Below are positions 27,849 to 36,039 of a stretch of DNA of 51,005 nt, piece by piece. The stretch's first letter is position 1. Every line of letters begins with the position of its first letter. The notes under the pieces were generated by a model. That model was not told the DNA's origin and did not search any database. It worked only from the letters and a program-made list of their open reading frames with translations. Made by a program: the position numbers and the translations under genes. The DNA comes from Sporolactobacillus shoreicorticis. Lineage in GTDB: Bacteria > Bacillota > Bacilli > Bacillales > Sporolactobacillaceae. The stretch lies in the NCBI RefSeq assembly GCF_024125445.1, contig NZ_JAMXWM010000033.1, forward strand, positions 1 to 51,005, written 5' to 3'.

Positions 27849-28175
27849 AGATGATTTCTATGTATAACCGTGTCATTTGTTCACTGTGATAAGCGTTAAT
27901 CCCGTACCCAAAATTAGTTTTTAAATTAAGTATAGGCAAAAATTTGTGACAAGTCTTTTCAAATCAAGTGTACTTTGAGATTTACTTTAAATGTCGGCGG
28001 TTGTCTAAGTAACGTAACCTTAGGATTGTATTCCAATGTCTGTTTGTTGAATGATCAATCTCAGCCCTGACTTTCAGGATTTATATTATTTGGAAATGAC
28101 TAATAAAGATGACAAGAAACACCTGAGCATCAAAGTACGACATTGTGAAATTTCAGATAAAAAGGGAGAGATACT
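27849..28175 (+). other. Gap between the ArsR-type gene and the GH43 pseudogene
   Basis: No supported gene. A short open stretch near 28051-28160 (NLSPDFQDLYYLEMTNKDDK) runs toward the GH43 start and could be the tail of a lost gene; I do not recognise it. AAAGGGAGAG just before 28176 is the GH43 ribosome binding site. Confidence 0.4.
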
Positions 28176-29123
28176 ATGTCAGCGTATTTGTTTATTCATT
28201 TTAAAGAAAAACGGACTCCTGATGGAGAACAGGTATATTTTGGTATCAGTCAGGATGGATTCACTTGGGAGCTAGTGAATAATGGTCAACCGGTCTTATG
28301 AAGCTATTATGGTGATAAAGGAGTCCGAGACCATACAATTATACGTACACAAGCTGGTGAATTCGTTATTTTAGCAACTGATTTAAGTCTATCTTATGGT
28401 ATGCTGAATCAATACCATAATTCATGGAGTGAAATCTCCAGAAACGGCAGTAAATCACTTGTCATGTGGAAATCAAATGATTTAATTCATTGGCAGGATC
28501 AGAAAATGTTAACGTTAGGAACTGAAGACTTTGGTTGCCTATGGGCACCCGATGTCATCTTCAACCAAAAAACCAATGACTATATCGTTCATTGGTCTTC
28601 ATCTTATAAATGCGACAATTTTAAATCAAAAGCTATTTTCTACAGTCGCACTAAAGATTTTAAATCCTTCGGCGAACCTCAAATTTTATATAAAAAAGAT
28701 GATAGTGATGTAATTGATTCAGCTATGTATGCGGAAGGCGACTGGTATTACCTTTTCGTTAAGTCTGGAAATAATCCTCAGAGCATCATTTTGTTACGTT
28801 CTAAGAACATAACGGGGCCATTTGAACGTGTGAAAGCTTTTGATAGAAGTATGTCTAAAATTGAACAAGGAAAATATGAAGCCCCAACAGCCGTAAAAGT
28901 TAAAGATGGACGTTGGGCGTTGTTCTTGGATTATTATGGTACTGGCGCTGAAGGTCAGGGATACATTCCTTTTATAGCGGATACTCTTGAAAGTGGTAAC
29001 TTCATTCGCAGTGATAAAAACTTTTCGTTCCCATATGGCTACAAACATGGTACCATCTTAAAAATTTCGGATGAAGAATACAGCCGTTTGAAAGCGTTTC
29101 ACAAACTACCTTCTGAATATTAA
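28176..29123 (+). pseudogene. GH43 glycosidase with one in-frame TGA stop
   Basis: An otherwise continuous frame of about 315 codons starts at the ATG at 28176, after AAAGGGAGAG. Codon 42 (28299-28301) is TGA, between NNGQPVL and SYYGDKGVRDH. Beyond it the frame is open to the end. GH43 marks include the proposed base Asp in GVRDHTII, SLVMWKSNDLIHWQDQ, CLWAPDVIFNQKTNDYIVHWSS, the region DVIDSAMYAEGDWYYLFVKS, and the acid Glu in GKYEAPTAVKV. There is no signal peptide. The likely role was hydrolysis of arabinosides or xylosides inside the cell. A full-length restart from an internal ATG (28401) would lack the first blade. A sequencing error cannot be ruled out. Confidence 0.82.
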
Positions 29124-29199
29124 AAGCATTAATTAATGCAGAAGAAGTGCCATTACATTCAAAACCATATACAGCAAACAATATTGTTCCGAAACCCGC

Positions 29200-30320
29200 A
29201 AAGATCTGACGGTGAGTGTTTTGTTTGTCACAGCCTGGTGCATCGTTATATTCCTGTAAAGACGCCAGTATCCCTTTCGGCTCGCCCCAATTTCAGGGAT
29301 TCATCATGATCAATTGGGCACTTTTCGAATCGTTGCATGGCGCGGAAAAAGTTGCAGTGGACGCTAAAAAGGCAACCATTCAAAATGAAAGGATCCGAGC
29401 CACTATCAATATCAATCCCGTCGGTGTTATTTCTTTTTACAAGGGTGAGGACTGATTCTACGAGAGTATTATCACGGGTGGGGAACTGACAGTTCGGAGA
29501 GTCGTTCTCTGAAAATCGTCGCTCGTGAATTTGATCCGATCAAGGGTGGCGAATACAGCCTGAATGTTTGATTTGAAACAATGACAGTAAGAAAATATTT
29601 AGGATGGAACAGTATCAACACGCATATCTCGATGATTTAAAGGGTTGTGTATTGGATCTGGCTCAAAGGAATTCACAGGTTTCTGTTCCTTTTGCACTTT
29701 CCAATCTCGATTATAGATTCCTATGGAATAATCCAGCAGTCGGTAAGGTAGTATTTGGTAAAAACTATACCGAATGGCTTGCGGAAGTAACTGATCAGAT
29801 GAACTACTGAATTACTGTCAATGATACGCCTTTCCAGATCGTAGAAAGCAGCACTGTTGTGACGGGGCGTGCCTTGATGATGTCTGAAAATGTGATGGAC
29901 CTTTGGCAGAGTAAGTTACGCTATCGCACGCAATAGGAAGTGTTGGACGTTGCAAGAAAATATAAACGGCTGAGAATTCCTCTGGATGTCATCGTTATCG
30001 ATTTTTTCCATTGGATTCATCAAGGTGAATGGAGCTTTGATCCTGTTTACTGGCCGGATCCAAAAGCCAATGTAGGGAAAACTACTACAAATATGGCATT
30101 GACATGTTCTGGTTGAACGAAGCAGAACCGGAATACAGTGTTTATGATTTTGATAATTATCGTTACTAATGTTAAAGTGGGCAATATTTATCCACGCTTG
30201 CACTCTCAAGTTTTTTACGACAGGCTAAAAACTACCGGTCAGTCTCATATCGTCAATTTGGTGAGCAGTGCTTGGGTTGGCAACCAGAAATACGGAGCCT
30301 TAATAGGTCAGGAAATGTAG
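29200..30320 (+). pseudogene. Heavily decayed GH31 alpha-xylosidase
   Basis: Pieces of a GH31 enzyme appear in order over all three frames: ATIQNERIRATININPVGVI and SFYKGED (about 29375-29455), REFDPIKGGEYSLN, YLDDLKGCVLDLAQRNSQVS with FLWNNPAVGKVVFGKNYTEW (about 29625-29775), LWQSKLRYRTQ, IPLDVIVIDFFHW, then a deletion of about 75 codons after WPDPKAN, and YKYGIDMFWLNEAEPEY, where the nucleophile Asp has become Asn. It ends near VSSAWVGNQKYGAL at the acid/base region; the C-terminal third is missing. It is closer to the GH31 at 41956 than to the one at 36040. A hairpin terminator follows at 30378. Confidence 0.85.
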
Positions 30321-30377
30321 TTTTTTAACCGTATCACAATAGTTAGTATCAATACTAGAAGTGGTAAACTTTTACTG

Positions 30378-30403
30378 ACGTTCAAAAATTGAGCGTTTTT
30401 TTT
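30378..30403 (+). terminator. Rho-independent terminator after the GH31 remnant
   Basis: ACGTTCA (30378-30384) pairs with TGAGCGT (30390-30396, one G-T pair) and is followed by about eight T residues. Confidence 0.7.
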
Positions 30404-30477
30404 CTTGTACTAATTTAACATCCAAACCGCTTCAATAATCAGATAAAATAATGATGGATTAATAGGTTTTTCTGCAC

Positions 30478-30505
30478 AGGTTACATATTTTTACATTTGT
30501 AACCT
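30478..30505. repeat. Inverted repeat AGGTTACA/TGTAACCT
   Basis: Two perfect 8-nt arms (30478-30485 and 30498-30505) flank a 12-nt spacer. It lies in the 788-bp gene-free gap 30321-31108, which otherwise contains a terminator, a longer inverted repeat and two cre boxes. Confidence 0.45.
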
Positions 30506-30608
30506 TGGAATTAAGAATGCAGATAACTGGCTGTAATATGGCAAAAACAACAAATTTTTGGTTCCACTGATCAATTTTTATCCAATATGATAAAAGATTT
30601 CTGATTCT

Positions 30609-30650
30609 TGTGCAAGGTTTTTGTAATGATTTGCTCAAAAACCTTGCACA
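30609..30650. repeat. 15-bp perfect inverted repeat with 12-nt spacer
   Basis: TGTGCAAGGTTTTTG (30609-30623) and CAAAAACCTTGCACA (30636-30650) are exact reverse complements. There is no T run, so it is not a typical terminator. It could be a strong RNA hairpin, an operator or paired ends of a lost element. Confidence 0.6.
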
Positions 30651-30903
30651 TTGATTGAATTATCTATTAATAATTCTTGTTATAAAATAATTTTTCTTTT
30701 ACTCAGCAAACCCTAAATAATAATTAGACCTGTTAGATAATTCTATCTAAATATCGTATATTTTACACCGATCAATAACGTTCAAATCTGGATGCAACAA
30801 CTGCAGCAAACGGTGCCTGACAGGTTTTTCAGATTCCAATATATCTGACCTAAGGGAGAAGGATTCATCATTTAAACACACGTAAAAAATTCAAACCCAT
30901 CAT

Positions 30904-30949
30904 TGACAGCGTTTACATATGAGTTTAAACTTTTAGTAAACGTTTCCAT
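30904..30949 (+). promoter_or_regulatory. Two cre sites upstream of the secreted GH43 genes
   Basis: TGACAGCGTTTACAT (30904-30918) and AGTAAACGTTTCCAT (30935-30949) each fit the reverse-complement cre consensus at every position. Their centres are 31 bp apart, about three helical turns, so CcpA dimers could bind on one face of the DNA. They lie 160-205 nt before the first GH43 start. Confidence 0.7.
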
Positions 30950-31108
30950 TATTCTGCTTCTTAATTCATATACTATTATCCTCCAGTTAAGATCTTAACA
31001 AGATAAATTAACTAAATACTCCAGTTCACTTTTTTGCGGATTGATTTATTTGCCAAGATTTCTAGAAACATTGTTGTTTCTGAAATAAAAAATTAAGGTG
31101 GGGATTGT

Positions 31109-32632
31109 ATGAAAAGGAATGTTCTGAAAAAGACAAGCTGGGTAATTGTCTCTATTCTGACGCTGCTTTTATTCACGCAGCCGACCGATGCCGCGACAGC
31201 TGACTCCAGAACAATCAAGAACGGACAGGAATGGTTCGATACTTCTGGGAATTTGATTCAGGCCCACGGAGGAGGATTTATGAAATACGGCGCCTATTAT
31301 TATTGGGTCGGTGAGGATAAGTTAACAAACTCGGCGCGCTTTAATGGCGTTAATCTGTATCGTTCCAAAGATCTGAAAAACTGGGAATTTGTTCATCAGA
31401 TCCTGTCGATGAGCGCTAATCCAAATTTAACCGGCAAAACTGTTGAACGCCCCAAGCTAATTTATAACGAAAAAACCAAGATGTTTGTTCTATGGGCACA
31501 TTGGGAAAATGGTGAAAACTATTCTTCCTCTCATCTATTAGTGGCTACATCTCAGGCGATTGGCGGCGATTATAAGGTTATCCGAAATTTCCGTCCGGGC
31601 GCGGGAGAGGTAGCCGATCCGGGGGTTGACCCGACATACACAGGAACAGACGGAAACTATGGCTACGGATCCCGTGATTTTACCGTTTATAATGACACGT
31701 CCAATCACGCAGCCTACTTAATTTCAACGCAAAACAGTTCAGTAATGCGCGTCTATAAATTAACCGATGATTACACAAATGTAGACTGGAAAAACTCATA
31801 CCCACTTTTTGCCGGCAAGAAACGCGAAGCTCCGGCTTTAGTAAAAGTCGGCGATTATTATTTCTTATTTACTTCGTCACAGTCCGGATGGTATCCCAAT
31901 CAGGCAATGGTTTCCTTCACAAAGGATATCTCTGATCCCAATGGCTGGTCTGACATGCAACCTGTCGGCAATAACTCCACCTTTTATAGTCAGCCAACAA
32001 ATATTATGGAAATTTCTAGGCCAAACGGGGAAAACCAGTACATTTATATGGGTGATCGCTGGAATCCGAGCAAATTAGGATCTTCGCAATATATCTGGCT
32101 GCCATTAACATTTAAGGGAACTAATGTAACAATGAATTATGTCAGTACATGGCAGCTGACTCACACAGGAAAAATTAAGACATCTAAAGATAAACTGCTG
32201 TCAGAAAACAAACCGGTCACAGGCAGCGAAGCAAAGGCTGGTTTCTCGCTAAATCAAGCCAATGACGGCAATTATGTGCAGGAACTTGGCTCTTGGAATC
32301 CAAGCAGCGCTTATATGCCTGTGAATGTTCCGTTCGAGTGGCAGGTGGACTTGCAAAAAAATAAGAAACTTTCCAGAATTGATATAAGCTTTGTCAGCTA
32401 TAATGGTTCAGAAACCTACGCACAGTTTCAAATATACGGCAGCAATGATCGCAGTCAATGGACGCTTCTGAAAGATGAGTCGCAAAATAAAACAACAAGC
32501 TTCATATCAGATGACATTAGTGGCACCTACCGCTATGTAAAAATCGCCGTTTCCAGGGTTGTGAATGCCCATAATGGCAATGCCGCATCTTGGGCGGCAG
32601 GGTTTACTGAAGTACAGGTCTATGGCAAATAA
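31109..32632 (+). CDS. Secreted GH43 glycosidase with F5/8 type C (CBM32-like) domain
   Basis: A 507-residue secreted protein. The signal peptide (MKRNVLKKTSW, hydrophobic core, cleavage near DAATA at about 31) is clear, and AAGGTGGGG precedes the ATG. The GH43 five-bladed propeller covers about 40-360. HGGGFMKYGAYYYWVGED, a VERPKLIYNEKTKMFVLWAHW segment, SRDFTVYNDT and the acid Glu in KREAPALVKVGDYYFLFTS are visible. This arrangement resembles the exo-beta-1,3-galactanase-like branch of GH43 more than arabinofuranosidases. A C-terminal discoidin-type domain (about 370-507, SRIDISFVSYNGSETYAQFQ to EVQVYGK) should bind galactose-containing or similar glycans. No LPXTG anchor is present. It is followed 135 nt later by a related gene. 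Confidence 0.85.
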   Translation: MKRNVLKKTSWVIVSILTLLLFTQPTDAATADSRTIKNGQEWFDTSGNLIQAHGGGFMKYGAYYYWVGEDKLTNSARFNGVNLYRSKDLKNWEFVHQILSMSANPNLTGKTVERPKLIYNEKTKMFVLWAHWENGENYSSSHLLVATSQAIGGDYKVIRNFRPGAGEVADPGVDPTYTGTDGNYGYGSRDFTVYNDTSNHAAYLISTQNSSVMRVYKLTDDYTNVDWKNSYPLFAGKKREAPALVKVGDYYFLFTSSQSGWYPNQAMVSFTKDISDPNGWSDMQPVGNNSTFYSQPTNIMEISRPNGENQYIYMGDRWNPSKLGSSQYIWLPLTFKGTNVTMNYVSTWQLTHTGKIKTSKDKLLSENKPVTGSEAKAGFSLNQANDGNYVQELGSWNPSSAYMPVNVPFEWQVDLQKNKKLSRIDISFVSYNGSETYAQFQIYGSNDRSQWTLLKDESQNKTTSFISDDISGTYRYVKIAVSRVVNAHNGNAASWAAGFTEVQVYGK

Positions 32633-32767
32633 GGTAACATTTAGCGGCGATATGGAAAAAATTGTAGTCGCGCCAATATGATTGATGTGATAGACGATAT
32701 TCATGAACGCTTTGCCGTACCGGCCGATCATCTTTTTTCTATTGCGTTCAAAAGGAGGGGAAGTTAC

Positions 32768-34594
32768 GTGAAAAAAAAGGGTGAATTGAAGGGTGAAAAA
32801 AAAGCAGCGGTCCATGGAGATACTGTCGATTTCAAAACAAGCCGGATTTTAAAGGCTACAGTACTGATTTTAAGTCTTATGCTTCTCTTCAGTTTGCGCC
32901 CTCTGGATGTAAAGGCATCAGAGGATACGGTATCCTTGCATGTGTTGGCTACTCCCTTTAAGATTCAGGGCGAAAAGAAGGCTGACAACATCAAACTTGA
33001 CTGGAACGCCGTTACAGGTGCATCTAGCTATACACTAAGCAGTTCTTCTTATAAGAAGGGAAAGTATAAACAAATTGCCACACCAACCAGCAGCACCTAC
33101 GAAATCTATGGATTAAAGCATAGAACCTATTATAGGGTTCAGGCACTGGACGCTAAAGGGAATGTTCTTGCCACTTCAGAAGTGATTAGTGGTAAGCCTG
33201 TAAACTGCAGAAGCAGAGTATCTCTGAACACTTTTGATAACACAAAAACCTCCTCCATTCAAGGTCTTAAGTCTAAGTTCAGAATGGGAAAGAATTATTA
33301 TCAGTTTGGTTTTGAGCGGGCTGATGACGGCTCCTTAACGATGTGGCAAAGCACATCAAAGGACGGTATTACCTATGGCACAAAAAAAGCCGTGGCCCTT
33401 ATTGGGGCCGTTGATGAATTGAAATCCTGTAAACTGGAGTCGGTAGGTGCTCAACAGCGATCCGATGGAACGATTGTGATCTGGGCGCACTATGAAAATA
33501 GAACGGACTATACGCTGGCCCGTGTGATCAATATTTCGGGTAAACCGGGCGGGCCGTTTACAGTACACGCCAGTTTTCGTCCTCAGGGCAACGATTCCCG
33601 TGATCTCAATTTTTATGTTGATGATAATGGAAACGGTTACTTGATTTCTGCTGCCCATGGAAATCAAGATATAAACATCTATAAGCTAACGGATGACTGG
33701 ATGGAGGTTTTGCCGGAACAGGTTTCCCCGGCGATTACTGTCTTAAAGGGCCAAAGGCGTGAGGCCCCAGCATTAATTAAGCAGGAAAACTGGTACTATC
33801 TTTTCTCATCTGAGGCAGCGGGCTGGTATCCAAGTGCCTGCAAATACATCGCTGCCCCAACCATTCAAGGACTTGCCGACGCACCACTGCGCCAGGTTGG
33901 TAATACATCAACGTTTGGTACGCAATCCGGTGGTATCTTTATGATCGGCAATACGGCAGTTATGGCTGCAAACCGTTGGAGCAACAGCTGGAAATATCCT
34001 GACCCGATTACTGCTGGAAGCCGTTTAATGCCGCTTGCGTTGAAAGACGGATATGCAGCATTCGATTATTACCAGAATATTGAATACAATGTGGAGAAAG
34101 GCATTGTCATTCCCGTGCAGGCAGGAGAGAATCTATCTTTGGGCAAACCGGTCGTTGCCAATCAATCGACCGCTGCGAACGCCGGATTTGAAGCAACCAA
34201 AGCGAATGATGGCATCAGCTATGACTCTAGCAACTATTATCAATCTGTCGCTGGCGTCGAGCCATGGACTTGGACAGTTGATCTTGGCCAACCGTCGCTA
34301 ATAAATGAAATTGATATAACTTTTAAAAGGGTCAATGGGTCTGAAACCTATCAAAGCTATCTTCTGGAGGGAAGCAATGACGGCGTTCACTTTGTGACAC
34401 TAAAGGACTGCACGGATAACAAGGTTATTGGTTTTAACGAAAACGAAATTAACAATACCGATACATTTCGTTATGTCCGAATTAAAGTCAATAACTCAAC
34501 AAATGTTAATAATGGCCAGAGCGCTAGCTGGGCACGCGGTATTAACGAACTGACCGTATATGGCAGCCCGGTAATCCCGAACCCGTCAAAGTGA
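32768..34594 (+). CDS. Secreted Fn3-GH43-F5/8C glycosidase
   Basis: A 608-residue secreted protein. I start at the GTG at 32768 because AAAGGAGGGG lies seven nt upstream. The N-terminus has a long polar stretch (about 28 residues), then a hydrophobic core and a likely cleavage near VKASE (about 50). A fibronectin type III-like domain (about 60-140: IKLDWNAVTGASSYTLSSSS, YEIYGLKHRTYYRVQALDAK) precedes the GH43 propeller (about 150-460; acid Glu in QRREAPALIKQENWYYLFSS). A C-terminal F5/8 type C domain (about 465-603) ends in ELTVYGS. Overall it is a diverged paralogue of the preceding gene plus an Fn3 module. Its 3' part was copied to 38970-39221. Specificity is unknown; the galactanase-like branch is the best guess. 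Confidence 0.82.
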   Translation: MKKKGELKGEKKAAVHGDTVDFKTSRILKATVLILSLMLLFSLRPLDVKASEDTVSLHVLATPFKIQGEKKADNIKLDWNAVTGASSYTLSSSSYKKGKYKQIATPTSSTYEIYGLKHRTYYRVQALDAKGNVLATSEVISGKPVNCRSRVSLNTFDNTKTSSIQGLKSKFRMGKNYYQFGFERADDGSLTMWQSTSKDGITYGTKKAVALIGAVDELKSCKLESVGAQQRSDGTIVIWAHYENRTDYTLARVINISGKPGGPFTVHASFRPQGNDSRDLNFYVDDNGNGYLISAAHGNQDINIYKLTDDWMEVLPEQVSPAITVLKGQRREAPALIKQENWYYLFSSEAAGWYPSACKYIAAPTIQGLADAPLRQVGNTSTFGTQSGGIFMIGNTAVMAANRWSNSWKYPDPITAGSRLMPLALKDGYAAFDYYQNIEYNVEKGIVIPVQAGENLSLGKPVVANQSTAANAGFEATKANDGISYDSSNYYQSVAGVEPWTWTVDLGQPSLINEIDITFKRVNGSETYQSYLLEGSNDGVHFVTLKDCTDNKVIGFNENEINNTDTFRYVRIKVNNSTNVNNGQSASWARGINELTVYGSPVIPNPSK

Positions 34595-34676
34595 TTCAGC
34601 TTAGATTGGGGCATAGACTACGATATATTTGATGACCGCGAGCGTGCAGAGCGATAATAATCAAAAATAAGGTTGG

Positions 34677-34709
34677 GGTGTCTCAAAAGTCTATAGACAA
34701 TGAGACACC
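34677..34709 (+). repeat. Hairpin repeat, copy 2 of 3
   Basis: GGTGTCTCA (34677-34685) pairs with TGAGACACC (34701-34709). The inner bases AAAGTCT and AGAC also match the copy at 8202. It follows the second GH43 gene by 82 nt and is a plausible terminator, though the T run is poor. Confidence 0.65.
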
Positions 34710-34739
34710 TCTACATTTTACTATAAGAACATGGTAGGT

Positions 34740-35130
34740 TACACTTAATTGGACGAATCAGCTAAGGTCATGTAAACTTCAACGCTCCCAAGGGAGACCG
34801 GAAAAATGAAACGGGAACGAAGAAGCTTCTCACGAATTATTCCATACTGATCGAGAGAATCAGTTTAAAGATAAGCTCATTGATGGTGCTTTGGAAACGT
34901 TTCAATTAATCGATCCTTAAGTCATAAGGGCATGCCTTATGATAATCCCGTTGCGGAAGCAACATTTAAGACGATCAAAACAGAGTTGGTTACCGAGTGT
35001 GTTTTTCCTAACCAACATGTTCTTAATTTTGAATTATTTTACTATGTCCGTTGGTTCAACAACCTTTGAATCCATGGATCACTAGACTATCTAACACCGA
35101 TTGAATACAAGTTACAGCACCTTTAAAAAT
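34740..35130 (+). pseudogene. IS3-family transposase OrfB remnant
   Basis: Across frames the plus strand gives LFHTDRENQFKDKLIDGALETF, then GMPYDNPVAEATFKTIKTEL and VRWFNNL followed by YLTPIEYKLQHL. These are the DDE-domain C-terminal motifs of an IS3-group transposase, different from the IS150-like remnant at 1830. Several stops and frameshifts make it dead. Confidence 0.75.
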
Positions 35131-35159
35131 TTGTTTGATTTAGTGTTGACATACTACAG

Positions 35160-35935
35160 ATCCTTGCTCAAAGATGAGAAGAGACGTTCACTACCCCTTG
35201 ATGATAAACAGCGACCGTCTGATACCCGAGCGACTGGTGAGGGCGTTCATGGTTATAAAGATCAAGATAGTTGCCAATGCCTATGCGCCTCTCTTGGACT
35301 TTCGTAGTCTTTAAGATAGACTTTTTCTTCGTACTTGACTGAACGCCACAATCGCTCGATAATGATGTTGTCCAGTGCCTGATTCTTCCCATCCATGCTG
35401 GTTTTAACGGATTTTTCCTTGAGAAGATACAGATAGTGCGGGCTTGTGAAATGACTGCCTTGATCACTGTTCATGATCTCCGGTCTCGTTTGCGTCAGTG
35501 CGTTTTAACGGTTTGTGATCAGCTCAATCTTCCAGTGTCTGTTCTCCAATGCCCGCTGATAACGTAGCCTGAATACCAGTCGATAATGACGGCCAGATAC
35601 ATCCAGCCGTGGTTCAGGAAGCAAAGCGTTCATCTCGTGCATCGATCCAGAATTTTTTTAAACCACGAGAGTTCCGTGGTTAGGCGGCCAACTCACTGTA
35701 CAGTCGAACAATCTTTTCTTTGTATTCCGCCTAAATCCGGCTCCGATCATTCCGCTTGCGATCAAAGAGTTGTGGCAGCTGAACTGATCTAGAGATGTCT
35801 TTTTCCGTTGGTTCAGCCGATTGACATGAACACCGTACTGAGAGGACAATTCGTTTAACGTCTTTTCCTCCTTCAGAATTTCGAGCGTGACTTCGACTTT
35901 GAATATTTGAGCGCACGATTTTCGCTTCATAAATA
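35160..35935 (-). pseudogene. IS3-family element, OrfA and OrfB remnants on the minus strand
   Basis: From the right end, a start near 35930 gives MKRKSCAQIFKVEVTLEILK and LNELSSQYGVHVNRLNQRKK, an OrfA helix-turn-helix protein cut by a frameshift. Further left, NSDQGSHFTSPHYLYLLKE, MDGKNQALDNIIIERLWRSVKYEE and LDLYNHERPHQSLGYQTV are the C-terminal motifs of OrfB. The central part of OrfB is shortened and broken. The element lies nose-to-nose with the remnant at 34740. No intact inverted repeats were found. Confidence 0.8.
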
Positions 35936-36039
35936 TATCTTACACATCCTTGTTTCAAGTCTACGAAGCAAAAAAGGCTATCAGTTAAACGGACGAATAA
36001 TTACTAAATCCAGAGAATACTGTGTGCATTTAATCAAAA

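Noticed and set aside
28176-28301. TGA at 28299 as a selenocysteine codon
   Set aside because: GH43 has no selenocysteine members known to me, and no hairpin typical of an insertion element follows the codon.
30609-30650. 15-bp inverted repeat as a Rho-independent terminator
   Set aside because: There is no T run after either arm.
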